Assembly: GCA_020638495.1 (NCBI GenBank)
Contig: JACKIN010000012.1
Coordinates: forward strand, 60,455 to 124,454
Direction: 5' to 3'
DNA: 64,000 bases
DNA from: Geminicoccaceae bacterium
GTDB taxonomy: Bacteria > Pseudomonadota > Alphaproteobacteria > Geminicoccales > Geminicoccaceae
Below the pieces are notes generated by a model that had not been told where the DNA came from, did no database searches, and was given only the letters and a program-made list of their open reading frames with translations. How positions within the stretch are numbered: the first letter of the stretch is position 1; the number at the start of each line of letters is the position of its first letter. Positions 54,602 through 63,926 of this stretch are shown here, in pieces. Both the position numbers and the translations under genes were made by a program.

Positions 54602-56034
54602 GCGGCGAGACGGTGCTGATCGCGGAGGACGACGCGGCCATTCGAACGGTCGTCTCCCGGGCACTCTCGCGCCAGGGGTTCCACGTCCAGGCGACCAGCG
54701 TCGCGGCGACCCTCTGGCGGTGGATCGCGGCGGGGGAGGGCGATGTCGTGATCACCGATGTCGGCCTGCCGGACGAGAACAGCCTCGATCTCCTGCCGCG
54801 GATCAAGCAGTTGCGGCCGGATCTGCCGATCATCGTCATGAGTGCCCGCAACACCCTCCTGACGGCGGTGAGGGCGACCGAGCGGGGCGCCTACGAGTAC
54901 CTGCCCAAGCCTTTCGACCTGAGCAATCTCCTCGCCACCGTGCAGCGCTCTCTCGACCGGCGTGCGAGCCGCCCGCAGCGTGCCGAGGAGCCCGGCCTGC
55001 ACGAGGAGCAGTTGCCGATCATCGGTCGGGCGCCGGCGATGCAGGAGATCTATCGCGTCATCGCCCGCCTCGCCGCCACCGATCTCACCGTGCTGATCGC
55101 CGGGGAATCGGGCACCGGCAAGGAGCTCGTCGCCAGGGCCCTGCACGATTTCGGCAAGCGGCGCGACGGGCCGTTCGTGCCGGTGAATATGGCGGCCATC
55201 CCGCGCGAGCTGATCGAGAGCGAGCTCTTCGGGCACGAGAAGGGCGCCTTCACCGGCGCCGGTGCGCGCCGGGCCGGCCGCTTCGAGCAGGCGGAAGGCG
55301 GCACGCTCTTCCTCGACGAGATCGGCGACATGCCGATCGAGGCGCAGACCCGGCTCCTGCGGGTGCTGCAGCAGGGCGAGTTCATCCCCGTGGGCGGCAG
55401 CAACCCGATCCGCGCCAATGTCCGGATCGTCGCCGCGAGCCACCGCGACTTCAGGCAGATGGTGAGCCAGGGCCTGTTTCGCGAGGACCTCTATTATCGC
55501 CTCAACGTCGTGCCGCTGCGCCTGCCGGCGCTGCGCGAGCGGGCCGACGACGTGCCGGCCCTGGTCCAGCATTTCCTCGGCAAGGCCCACGAGGAGGGGC
55601 TGCCGGTCAAGACCATCGATCCCGACGCGATGCGCCGGCTGAAGGAGCACAACTGGCCGGGCAATGTGCGCGAGCTCGAGAACCTGGTCCGCCGGCTGGC
55701 CGTGCTCTGCAGCGAGGAGATCATCGGCGAGAGCGTGATCCAGAGCGAGCTCGAGGACAGCCGCAGGCCGGTCGAGGGCGAGCCGGTGGACGAGACCCTG
55801 AGCGGCGCCGTCGCGCGCCATGTCGACCGCTACTTCGCCGCCCACGACGACGAGCTGCCACCGCCCGGGCTCTATGCGCGCATCCTCGAGGAGCTCGAGC
55901 GGCCGCTGATCACCCGGACCCTGCAGGCGACCCGGGGCAACCAATTGCGCGCCGCCGACATCCTGGGCTTGAACCGCAACACGCTTCGCAAGAAGATAAG
56001 GGAACTGGACATCCATCTCGTCCGCAGCCCCTGA
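54598..56034 (+). CDS. ntrC: Nitrogen regulation response regulator NtrC
   Basis: A 478-residue sigma-54 activator. The receiver domain has phospho-acceptor Asp54 (ITDVGLPDE) and Lys in LPKPFD. The AAA+ domain has Walker A GESGTGKE, the sigma-54-contacting GAFTGA loop (HEKGAFTGA), Walker B LFLDEIGD and the R-finger region. The C-terminal Fis-type helix-turn-helix ends in AADILGLNRNTLRKKIREL. GTG 54598 overlaps the ntrB stop. It drives nitrogen-assimilation genes when phosphorylated. Confidence 0.97.
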   Translation: MSGETVLIAEDDAAIRTVVSRALSRQGFHVQATSVAATLWRWIAAGEGDVVITDVGLPDENSLDLLPRIKQLRPDLPIIVMSARNTLLTAVRATERGAYEYLPKPFDLSNLLATVQRSLDRRASRPQRAEEPGLHEEQLPIIGRAPAMQEIYRVIARLAATDLTVLIAGESGTGKELVARALHDFGKRRDGPFVPVNMAAIPRELIESELFGHEKGAFTGAGARRAGRFEQAEGGTLFLDEIGDMPIEAQTRLLRVLQQGEFIPVGGSNPIRANVRIVAASHRDFRQMVSQGLFREDLYYRLNVVPLRLPALRERADDVPALVQHFLGKAHEEGLPVKTIDPDAMRRLKEHNWPGNVRELENLVRRLAVLCSEEIIGESVIQSELEDSRRPVEGEPVDETLSGAVARHVDRYFAAHDDELPPPGLYARILEELERPLITRTLQATRGNQLRAADILGLNRNTLRKKIRELDIHLVRSP

Positions 56035-56087
56035 CCCGGCCCCCTTGTACCGGCTGGCGTCCGGGCGGGCCTGCCACCCGGAGCGTC

Positions 56088-58382
56088 TTGGACACACCCT
56101 CCCCAAGCTCACTGAGCAGTCTGATCGCCGGCCTGCGCGGCGTGGATCCCTCCGTGCTCCATCGGCTGCGCCGCTTCGATTTCGAGCGCAAGCTGGCGCT
56201 GCTGCTGTCGATCCTCGCGGTCATCTCGGGCATCGCCACCTATTTCATGATCTCGACGGCGCCGCCCTATGGGCGCAGCGTCCAGACGGTGGTGCTGCTG
56301 CTCCAGGTGGACGTCATCCTCCTGCTGCTGCTCGGCGTCATCATCGGCCGCCGGCTGGTCATGCTGGTCCTGGAGCATCGGCAGGGCCGGGCGGGCTCCA
56401 AGCTGCACGGCCGACTGGTGGCGCTCTTCGCCGTGGTCGCGGTCGCGCCCGCGATCATCGTCTCGGTGTTCTCCGTGCTGTTCCTGAGCTCCGGCCTCGA
56501 GACCTGGTTCGGCGACCGGATCAGGGTGGCGCTCGAGACCTCGATGAACGTCGCCGAGGCCTATCTCGAGGAGCACAAGGAGAACATCCGCGCCGACGCC
56601 CTGGCGATGGCCGCCGACCTCAACCGCGAGGCGCCCTATCTGCTCGGCGATCCCGTCCGGCTCCAGCAGTTCGTCGCGGGCCAGGCGGCCGTGCGCTCGC
56701 TCACGGAAGCCATCGTGTTCGACCGCCTCGGCAACGTCCTCGCCCGCACCGGCCTCAGCTTCGGCCTCGAGATGGAGTATCTGCCGCCCGGTGCGCTGAC
56801 CCGGGCGGAGTCCGGCGAGGTCGTCACCGTCACCTCGTCGGCCGACGACCGGGTCCGGGCACTGGTCCAGCTCTTCGGCTTCGGCGACGCCTATCTCTTC
56901 GTCGGCCGGTTCGTCGATGCCGAGGTGCTGGGCTTCATGCAGCGCACCCAGAGCGTGGTGCGCGAGTACCAGCAGCTCTCGACCGAGCGGCGCGGCATCC
57001 AGATCACCTCGGCCATCCTCTTCGGCCTCGTCGCCCTGCTGCTGCTGTTCGCCGCCGTCTGGACCGGCATGGCGGTCGCCGACCGGATCGTGGCACCGAT
57101 CGGCCAGCTCATCGGCGCCGCCGACCGGGTGCGGACGGGCGACCTGCTCGCGCGCGTCCCCGAGGGGGCGAGCGACGACGAGATCGCCGTGCTCAGCCGG
57201 GCCTTCAACCGCATGGCGACGCAGCTGCACAGCCAGCGGCGCGAGCTGATCGACGCCAACCACCAGCTCGACGCGCGCCGCCGGTTCACGGAGGCCGTGC
57301 TGTCCGGCGTCACGGCCGGCGTGATCGGTCTCGATGACCAGCGGCGGATCGTCCTGCCGAACCGTGCCGCCAGCCATTTCCTCGAGTCCGCCGCCGGCGG
57401 CGAGATCGCCGGTGTCGACATCCAGCATGTCCTGCCCGAGACGCTGCCGCTGTTCGAGCGGGCCGAGCTCGCCGCCGGCCAGACGGTCCAGCAGCAGGTG
57501 ACGGTGCGGCGCGGCCTCGCCGAGTACACGCTCCTGGTGCGTCTCGCGGCCCAGCGCGAGGGTGACGCGATTGTCGGCTATGTCCTGACCTTCGATGACA
57601 TCACGGTGCTGCTCAGCGCCCAGCGGCAGGCGGCCTGGGCGGAGGTGGCGCGGCGCATAGCCCACGAGATCAAGAACCCGCTGACACCGATCCAGCTTTC
57701 GGCCGAGCGCATGGGGCGCAAGTTCGCGAGCCAGATCGACGAGGCCGACCGGTCGTCCTTCCATCGCGCGGTCGACACGATCATCCGCCAGGTCGACGTC
57801 ATCGGCCGGCTGATCCGCGAGTTCTCGGCCTTCGCCCGGATGCCCGACGCCCGCATGCGACCCGAGCCGCTCGCCGCGCTCGTGCAGCATGCGGCGGACC
57901 TGCAGCAGAGCGCCCGTCCGGAGCTTCGCCTGACGGTCGATCTCGGCGATTCTGCCGGGCTCTATCTCGACTGCGACGGCGAGAAGATCAGCCAGGCGCT
58001 GACCAATGTCCTGCAGAACGCGGTCCAGGCGGTCGAGGAGTCGGCGGCCGGGGCCGATCAGGAGGGAGGCGGTAGCCCGGCGCCCGTGCCCGTGGTAGAG
58101 GTCACGGTGTTGCGCGGCGACCACGAGCTGGCCATCCTGGTCGCCGACAATGGCAGCGGTTTCCCGGCTGGCGAGCGGCAGCGGTTTCTCGAGCCCTATG
58201 TCACCACCAGGGCCAAGGGCACGGGCTTGGGGCTTGCGATCGTGCACAAGATCATGGAGGAGCACGCTGGCCGCGTGGAGCTCGACAACAGCGAGCTCGG
58301 TGGCGCGCTGGTCAGGTTGGTTTTTCCGGCGGAACGGATCGTCGAGGGCCGGCCACGACCCATCGGCAACCGGGCATCTTGA
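56088..58382 (+). CDS. ntrY: Nitrogen/redox sensor histidine kinase NtrY
   Basis: A 764-residue membrane-bound kinase. Four N-terminal helices occur at about residues 38-56, 67-85, 110-132 and 306-328, enclosing a periplasmic sensor part. A HAMP domain (VADRIVAPIGQLIGAADRV), PAS domain, H-box RRIAHEIKNPLTPIQLSAER and an ATPase domain (NVLQNAVQA, TTRAKGTGLGLAIVHKIMEE) follow. The start is uncertain: TTG 56088 with GGAG upstream gives a family-like N-terminus; no ATG is suitably placed. It is followed by ntrX after 63 bases. Confidence 0.93.
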   Translation: MDTPSPSSLSSLIAGLRGVDPSVLHRLRRFDFERKLALLLSILAVISGIATYFMISTAPPYGRSVQTVVLLLQVDVILLLLLGVIIGRRLVMLVLEHRQGRAGSKLHGRLVALFAVVAVAPAIIVSVFSVLFLSSGLETWFGDRIRVALETSMNVAEAYLEEHKENIRADALAMAADLNREAPYLLGDPVRLQQFVAGQAAVRSLTEAIVFDRLGNVLARTGLSFGLEMEYLPPGALTRAESGEVVTVTSSADDRVRALVQLFGFGDAYLFVGRFVDAEVLGFMQRTQSVVREYQQLSTERRGIQITSAILFGLVALLLLFAAVWTGMAVADRIVAPIGQLIGAADRVRTGDLLARVPEGASDDEIAVLSRAFNRMATQLHSQRRELIDANHQLDARRRFTEAVLSGVTAGVIGLDDQRRIVLPNRAASHFLESAAGGEIAGVDIQHVLPETLPLFERAELAAGQTVQQQVTVRRGLAEYTLLVRLAAQREGDAIVGYVLTFDDITVLLSAQRQAAWAEVARRIAHEIKNPLTPIQLSAERMGRKFASQIDEADRSSFHRAVDTIIRQVDVIGRLIREFSAFARMPDARMRPEPLAALVQHAADLQQSARPELRLTVDLGDSAGLYLDCDGEKISQALTNVLQNAVQAVEESAAGADQEGGGSPAPVPVVEVTVLRGDHELAILVADNGSGFPAGERQRFLEPYVTTRAKGTGLGLAIVHKIMEEHAGRVELDNSELGGALVRLVFPAERIVEGRPRPIGNRAS

Positions 58383-58445
58383 GCGGGGGTTGGCCAGCCC
58401 TTGGAGCCCGCTCGGGCGGGGCCTCAGTGGAGACGGGCGAAGCGG

Positions 58446-59825
58446 ATGAGCAAGGAAGTTCTGATCGTCGATGACGAGGCTGCGATCCGCGAGGTCGTCG
58501 CCGCCGTCCTCGAGGACGAGGGTTATGTGCCGCGCCAGGCCGCGACCAGCGACGAGGCGCTCCGCGAGGTGGCCCGCAAGCCGCCGGCCTTGCTGCTGCT
58601 CGACATCTGGCTCGAGGGCAGCCGCATGGACGGCGTGCAGATCCTCGACCATGTGCGCTCCAGCAACCCGAGCCTGCCGGTGATCATGTTCAGCGGCCAC
58701 GGGACCATCGAGACCGCGGTGGCGGCGATCAAGAAGGGTGCCCTCGACTTCATCGAGAAGCCCTTCAAGTCGGACCGGCTGCTGGTCGCCGTCGAGCGGG
58801 CCATGGAGCTGAGCCGGCTGCGGCGGGAGAACGAGGAGCTGCGCAGCCGGGCCCAGAAGGTCGAGCTGATCGGCGGCTCGCCCGTGATGGGCAAGCTGCG
58901 CGCCACCATCCAGCGGGTCGGCCCGACCGGCAGCCGCATCCTGATCTCCGGCCCGCCCGGCTCGGGCAAGGAGGTCGTGGCCCGGATGATCCACAAGCAG
59001 TCGCGCCGCGCCGACGGGCCGTTCGTTGTCCTCAATTGCGCCGCCCTGGCGCCGGACCGCGTCGATGTCGAGCTCTTCGGCTGCGAGCCCGGCTGGCTGG
59101 CGCCCGAGCAGCCGCGGGTGATCGGCCTCCTGGAGCGGGCCGATGGCGGCACGCTGCTGCTCGACGAGGTCGCCGACATGCCGCTCGACACCCAGGGCAA
59201 GGTGCTGCGGGCGCTGCAGGAACGCAGCTTCACCCGGCCGGGCGGCAACAATCGCCGGGAGGTCGACGTCCGCGTCCTCGCCACCACCAACCGCGACCTC
59301 CAGGCGGAGATGACGGCCGGCCGTTTTCGCGAGGATCTCTTCTACCGGATCAACGTGGTGCCCGTGGAGCTGCCGTCCCTGGCCGAGCACCGCACCGACA
59401 TCCCGGAGCTCGCCCGCCATTTCATGACGGTCGCCTCCGCCGAATCGGGGCTGCAGCCGCACGAGATCGCCGACGATGCCATGGCGGTCCTGCAGACCGC
59501 CGACTGGCCGGGCGACATCCGCCAGCTGCGCAACACCATCGAGTGGATGCTGATCATGGCCGGCGAGCAGAAGGGGCCGATCGGCCTCGCCGGGCTGCCG
59601 CCGGAGCTCACCGACAGCGCCGCCAGGGGCATGGACCCCAGGGCCAACGGGGAGTTCGTCTCGATGCCGCTGCGCGAGGCGCGCGAGCAGTTCGAGCGCA
59701 CCTATCTGCAGGCGCAGCTGCAGCGGTTCGGCGGCAACATCTCGCGCACCGCCAATTTCGTCGGCATGGAACGGTCGGCGCTGCACCGCAAGCTGAAGAC
59801 GCTCGGCCTTCACAGCGACGACTGA
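58446..59825 (+). CDS. ntrX: Nitrogen assimilation response regulator NtrX
   Basis: A 459-residue NtrC-family regulator with receiver Asp53 (LLLDIWLEG), Walker A GPPGSGKE, Walker B LLLDEVADMP and a C-terminal Fis-type helix (RTANFVGMERSALHRKLKTL). The GAFTGA loop is missing: after ELFG the sequence reads CEPGWLAPEQPRVIGLLE. This is the usual alphaproteobacterial NtrX form, which therefore probably does not activate sigma-54 polymerase directly. NtrY is its kinase. Confidence 0.96.
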   Translation: MSKEVLIVDDEAAIREVVAAVLEDEGYVPRQAATSDEALREVARKPPALLLLDIWLEGSRMDGVQILDHVRSSNPSLPVIMFSGHGTIETAVAAIKKGALDFIEKPFKSDRLLVAVERAMELSRLRRENEELRSRAQKVELIGGSPVMGKLRATIQRVGPTGSRILISGPPGSGKEVVARMIHKQSRRADGPFVVLNCAALAPDRVDVELFGCEPGWLAPEQPRVIGLLERADGGTLLLDEVADMPLDTQGKVLRALQERSFTRPGGNNRREVDVRVLATTNRDLQAEMTAGRFREDLFYRINVVPVELPSLAEHRTDIPELARHFMTVASAESGLQPHEIADDAMAVLQTADWPGDIRQLRNTIEWMLIMAGEQKGPIGLAGLPPELTDSAARGMDPRANGEFVSMPLREAREQFERTYLQAQLQRFGGNISRTANFVGMERSALHRKLKTLGLHSDD

Positions 59826-59852
59826 GCGAAGCAGCGGAGGCGAGGGCGCAGC

Positions 59853-61229
59853 ATGAAGGTGATCGTCGCCGGGGCCGGCCTCGTCGGCTTCAACATCGCG
59901 CGTTACCTGGCGGCAGCCGGCAACGATGTCGTGATCATCGACCAGCGGCCGGAGCTGGTCCGCAAGATCGGCGACAGCCTCGACATCCAGGCCATGGTCG
60001 GTCACGCCTCGCATCCCTCGACCCTGGAGCATGCCGGTGCCGCCGATGCGGACATGTTCATCGCGGTGACGCAGGTCGACGAGGTCAACATGGTGGCCTG
60101 CCAGGTCGCGCACACGCTCTTCAACGTGCCGACCAAGATCGCCCGCGTCCGCCAGCAGGATTATCTGCAGAGCCGCTGGCAGGATCTCTTCCGCCGCGAT
60201 CACCTGCCGATCGACGTGGTCATCTCGCCGGAGGTCGAGGTGGCGCATGCCATTGCCCTGCGGCTCGAGGTGCCGGGTGCGCTGAATGTCGTGCCCTTCG
60301 CCGAGGATCGGGTGCGGCTCATCGCGCTCCGCTGCACCGAGGCCACGCCGATCATCAACACGCCGCTGCGCCAGCTCACCTATCTCTTCCCCGACCTGCA
60401 CCTCGTCTGCGTCGGCGTGGCCCGCGGCGACCAGTTCTTCATTCCCCATGCCGACGACCAGCTCCTGCCCGACGACGAGGTGCATTTCGTCGTCGAGACG
60501 GCGCATCTGGAGCGGGCGCTGCCGGCCTTCGGCTACGAAGAGCGCATGAGCGACCGGATCATCATCGTCGGTGGCGGCAATATCGGCCTTTTTCTGGCCC
60601 GGGAGCTCGAAGGCCGGTATCCGCATCTCTCGATCAAGGTCATCGAGAACAACCCCGAGCGGGCGGAGCGGATCGCCGACGAGCTGAAGCGCAGCGTCGT
60701 GCTCTGCGGCGACGCCAGGGACCGGACCCTGCTCGACGAGGCCAATGTCCGGAGCGCTCAGGCCATCGTCACGGTGACCAATGACGACGAGGTCAACATC
60801 ATGGCGGCCCTGCTCGGCAAGCGGCTCGGCTGCGAGCGGGCGCTGGCGCTGGTCAACAACAGCACCTACAATCTGGTCGTCCGGCTCATCGGCCTCGACG
60901 TCGCGATCAATCCCCGCGAGACGACGGTCTCCAGCATCCTCCAGCATGTCCGCCGGGGCCGGCTCAAGTCCGTGCACACGATCCGCGACGGCGAGGCCGA
61001 GATCTACGAGGCCGAGGCGCTCGAGACGTCGCCGCTGGTCGGCAAGCCGCTCAAGGATTTCCGGCAGTCGGGCGGGATGATCGTCGGTGCCATCATCCGC
61101 GACGACAAGGTCATCATGCCGCGCGGCGACACGGTGGTGCAGGCGCACGACCGGGTCGTCATGGTGGCGCGCAGCGACGTGGTGCGGAAGGTCGAGCAGC
61201 TCTTCGCCGTGCGACTGGACTACTTCTGA
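59853..61229 (+). CDS. trkA: Trk system potassium transporter, regulatory subunit TrkA
   Basis: A 458-residue peripheral membrane protein gating TrkH potassium channels. It has two RCK modules: N-terminal Rossmann GAGLVG (7-12) and second VGGGNIGLFLAREL near 232, each followed by a TrkA-C domain (the last ending VVQAHDRVVMVARSDVV). The ntrX-trkA adjacency is conserved in Alphaproteobacteria. No trkH/trkG gene is present in the window. Confidence 0.97.
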   Translation: MKVIVAGAGLVGFNIARYLAAAGNDVVIIDQRPELVRKIGDSLDIQAMVGHASHPSTLEHAGAADADMFIAVTQVDEVNMVACQVAHTLFNVPTKIARVRQQDYLQSRWQDLFRRDHLPIDVVISPEVEVAHAIALRLEVPGALNVVPFAEDRVRLIALRCTEATPIINTPLRQLTYLFPDLHLVCVGVARGDQFFIPHADDQLLPDDEVHFVVETAHLERALPAFGYEERMSDRIIIVGGGNIGLFLARELEGRYPHLSIKVIENNPERAERIADELKRSVVLCGDARDRTLLDEANVRSAQAIVTVTNDDEVNIMAALLGKRLGCERALALVNNSTYNLVVRLIGLDVAINPRETTVSSILQHVRRGRLKSVHTIRDGEAEIYEAEALETSPLVGKPLKDFRQSGGMIVGAIIRDDKVIMPRGDTVVQAHDRVVMVARSDVVRKVEQLFAVRLDYF

Positions 61230-61269
61230 CTTCAACCGTGCTGGCACGGTCAGCGAGGAAAGGCCCGAG

Positions 61270-62130
61270 ATGGCGCGGATCGCCTATGTGAACGGACGCT
61301 ATTTGCCGATCGGCCGCCCGGCCGTGGCCATCGAGGACCGGGGCTACCAGTTCGCCGATGGCGTCTACGAGGTCATCAAGTGCGTGTTCGGCCAGCCGCG
61401 CGACCTCGAGCGGCATCTCGACCGGCTCGAGCGGTCGCTCCGCGAGCTGCGCATCGCCATGCCGATGTCACGGGCCGCGCTCCGCCGGGTCATTGCCGAG
61501 ACGCTGCGGCGAAACGCCATCCGCCATGCCATCGTCTACATCCAGGTCAGCCGCGGCACGGCGCCGCGCAACCACCTCTTTCCCAAGAACGCGGTGCCGA
61601 GCCTGGTCGTCACCGTCCGCCGGGCACCCTTTCCGAAGCCGGCCGAGATCGAGGACGGGGTGGACGTCGTCACGCTCCCGGACCAGCGCTGGAAACGCTG
61701 CGATATCAAGTCGATAAGCCTGTTGCCGAATGTGCTGGCGAAGCAGCAGGCGGCGGAGCAGGGGGCCCGCGAGGCCTGGCTGGTGGATGCCGATGGTCGC
61801 GTCACCGAGGGCAGCTCGGCCAATGCCTATATCGTCGACCAGTCCGGCACCATCATCACCCGGCCGCTGGGCGGGGAGATCCTGGGCGGCATCACCCGGC
61901 AGAACCTCTTCGCCGCGGCGAAGGCGGCCGGTGTGCCGATCGTGGAGCGGGCGTTCACCGTGGCCGAGGCGCGGGCCGCGCGCGAGGCGTTCCTGACGAG
62001 CACGTCGAGCCTCGTCCTGCCGGTGACCCGGATCGACGGACAGAGCATCGGCAACGGCAAGCCCGGCTCGATCACCTGCCGTCTGCTCGACGCCTATCTT
62101 CAGGCGCAGGGCCTCGCCGCCGTCATTTGA
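61270..62130 (+). CDS. dat: D-amino-acid transaminase (class IV aminotransferase)
   Basis: A 286-residue PLP enzyme of fold type IV. The features are MARIAYVNGRYLP, EDRGYQFADGVYEVIK, VYIQVSRGTAPRNH, the PLP-lysine region CDIKSISLLPNVLAKQQA, EGSSANAYIV and GGITRQNL. D-alanine aminotransferase activity (D-glutamate for peptidoglycan) is the most likely; branched-chain aminotransferases share the fold but differ in these motifs. It lies between trkA and hfq, as in related genomes. Confidence 0.9.
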   Translation: MARIAYVNGRYLPIGRPAVAIEDRGYQFADGVYEVIKCVFGQPRDLERHLDRLERSLRELRIAMPMSRAALRRVIAETLRRNAIRHAIVYIQVSRGTAPRNHLFPKNAVPSLVVTVRRAPFPKPAEIEDGVDVVTLPDQRWKRCDIKSISLLPNVLAKQQAAEQGAREAWLVDADGRVTEGSSANAYIVDQSGTIITRPLGGEILGGITRQNLFAAAKAAGVPIVERAFTVAEARAAREAFLTSTSSLVLPVTRIDGQSIGNGKPGSITCRLLDAYLQAQGLAAVI

Positions 62131-62210
62131 TTGTCGCATCGGGCAAAAAAACACTCTGGCGATTCTATCTGGGGCTAGCAAGGGTCGGCCCCTGATCCTA
62201 AGCAATTGAC

Positions 62211-62225
62211 GTGTGTGTGTGTGTG
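62211..62225 (+). repeat. GT dinucleotide repeat upstream of hfq
   Basis: Seven and a half GT units follow directly after TTGAC (62206-62210), a possible -35 element. The tract is about 92 bases before the hfq start, in the 186-base dat-hfq gap. Slippage in such a tract would change promoter spacing. Confidence 0.7.
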
Positions 62226-62316
62226 ACGACGGTGCGCTTGATCATCCGTTCTGCCGACCGACATTCTGGAGGCGGGGTGCTCGTGCAACCAAGAAAACGA
62301 CAGAGGGACTCACTCG

Positions 62317-62592
62317 ATGGCGGCCGAAAAACAGCAAAACCTTCAGGACGTTTTCCTCAACCATGTCCGGAAGAACAAGATTCCCGTCACGGTTTTCCTG
62401 ATCAATGGTGTCAAGCTGCAGGGCGTGATCAGCTCGTTCGACAATTTCTGCCTGTTGCTGCGGCGCGATGGCCATGTCCAGCTCGTCTACAAGCATGCGG
62501 TGTCGACGGTGATGCCGTCGGCGGCGGTGCGTCTCTACGATCCCGCGGCGGCCGACGAGGCGGCCCGCGAGCATGCCGCCGAGCGAGGCTGA
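62317..62592 (+). CDS. hfq: RNA chaperone Hfq
   Basis: A 91-residue Sm-like protein forming hexamers that pair small RNAs with mRNAs. Sm1 (QNLQDVFLNHVRKNKIPVTV, FLINGVKLQG) and Sm2 (LVYKHAVSTVMP) are canonical; the proximal-face residues in YKHAVST are intact. The short C-terminal tail is acidic/alanine-rich. The last 20 bases overlap the hflX start, so the genes are coupled, as in many proteobacteria. Confidence 0.98.
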   Translation: MAAEKQQNLQDVFLNHVRKNKIPVTVFLINGVKLQGVISSFDNFCLLLRRDGHVQLVYKHAVSTVMPSAAVRLYDPAAADEAAREHAAERG

Positions 62593-63904
62593 GACGGCTA
62601 TTCACGAGGATTCTTCGGCGACGGCGGGGGAACGGCCGCGGGCGATCGTCGTGCACCCTCATGTCACGGGGCGCACCCAGCGGTCGCCGGCGATGCGGCT
62701 GGACGAGGCGGTCGGCCTGGCTGCCGCGATCGACCTCGACATCGTGGCCGCGGAGGTGGCGCCGTTGCGCGACGTCCGCCCCGCGACCCTGTTCGGTGGT
62801 GGCCGGATCGAGGAGCTGAAGGCGAGGATCGAGGAGCTCGAGGCGGGCCTCGTCGTCGTCGATGGCAGCCTCTCGCCGATCCAGCAGCGCAACCTCGAGC
62901 GGGCCTGGAAGTGCAAGGTCATCGACCGCACCGGCCTGATCCTCGAGATCTTCGGCGAGCGGGCCCGGACCAGGGAAGGCGTTCTGCAGGTCGAGCTGGC
63001 CGCCCTGACCTATCAGCGCTCGCGGCTGGTGCGTTCCTGGACCCACCTCGAGCGGCAGCGTGGTGGCGCCGGCTTCATGGGTGGCCCGGGCGAGAGGCAG
63101 ATCGAGCTCGATCGCCGGCGCATCGACGAGCGGATCACGGCGCTCAAGCGCGAGCTGGCGCAGGTGACGCGCACCCGCGGCCTGCACCGGGCCGCCCGCC
63201 AGCGGGTGCCCTATCCCATCGTCGCCCTCGTCGGCTACACCAATGCCGGCAAGTCGACCCTGTTCAACCGCCTGACCGGTGCCGAGGTGCTGGCCGAGGA
63301 CAAGCTCTTCGCCACGCTCGACCCGACCATGCGGGTGGTGCGGCTGCCCTCGGGCCGGCGGGTCATCCTCTCCGACACGGTGGGCTTCATCAGCGACCTG
63401 CCGACCACACTGGTCGCCGCCTTCCGCGCCACGCTCGAGGAGGTGCTCGAGGCCGACCTGCTCGTCCATGTGCGCGACATCACCCACGAGGAGACCGAGT
63501 CGCAGGCGCAGGATGTCCATCGCGTGCTGGACGAGCTCGGCGTCGACGAAGCCGAGCGCCGCCGGCGTCTGATCGAGGGCTGGAACAAGATCGATCTCGC
63601 CGGCGAGGGCGAACGCAACCTCCTGCTGCAGCAGGCCGCCGGCCGGCCCGAGGTGGTGCCGTTCTCCGCCCTCAAGGGTGACGGCCTCGACGAGCTGCTC
63701 GGCTGCATCGAGGAGCGCCTCGCGGCCGCGGACGAGATCGTCCATCTCGACCTCGACCATCGCCAGGGTGCCATCGTCGCCTGGCTGCACCAGCAGGGCC
63801 GGGTGCTCCAACGCATCGACGACGACAGCGGCATCCATCTCGCCGTCGCCCTGCCGAAAGCGGCGCGCGGCCAGCTCGACCGGCGGCTCGCGGAAGGTCT
63901 CTGA
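62573..63904 (+). CDS. hflX: GTPase HflX
   Basis: A 443-residue ribosome-associated GTPase that rescues or splits stalled ribosomes. The N-terminal HflX domain includes ATLFGGGRIEELK, DRTGLILEIFGERARTREG and GGAGFMGGPGERQIELDRR. The G domain has P-loop GYTNAGKST, switch SDTVGFISDLP and NKIDLA. ATG 62573 lies inside hfq; an in-frame start further on would cut only a variable N-terminus. A small hairpin follows the gene. Confidence 0.96.
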   Translation: MPPSEAETAIHEDSSATAGERPRAIVVHPHVTGRTQRSPAMRLDEAVGLAAAIDLDIVAAEVAPLRDVRPATLFGGGRIEELKARIEELEAGLVVVDGSLSPIQQRNLERAWKCKVIDRTGLILEIFGERARTREGVLQVELAALTYQRSRLVRSWTHLERQRGGAGFMGGPGERQIELDRRRIDERITALKRELAQVTRTRGLHRAARQRVPYPIVALVGYTNAGKSTLFNRLTGAEVLAEDKLFATLDPTMRVVRLPSGRRVILSDTVGFISDLPTTLVAAFRATLEEVLEADLLVHVRDITHEETESQAQDVHRVLDELGVDEAERRRRLIEGWNKIDLAGEGERNLLLQQAAGRPEVVPFSALKGDGLDELLGCIEERLAAADEIVHLDLDHRQGAIVAWLHQQGRVLQRIDDDSGIHLAVALPKAARGQLDRRLAEGL

Positions 63905-63909
63905 CGCCG

Positions 63910-63926
63910 CCGTCACGACGGTTTTT
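63910..63926 (+). terminator. Short intrinsic terminator after hflX
   Basis: CCGTCACGACGG (stem 4-5 bp) followed at once by five T, six bases after the hflX stop. It is short but GC-rich with a T-run, fitting a rho-independent terminator for the hfq-hflX unit. The remaining 75 bases of the window show no gene. Confidence 0.5.

Noticed and set aside
56109..61247. A 1712-codon minus-strand open frame opposite ntrY-ntrX-trkA
   Set aside because: It mirrors three well-supported genes, has low-complexity Asp/Arg/Gly/Leu-rich composition and no recognisable domain; it is a consequence of high GC content.
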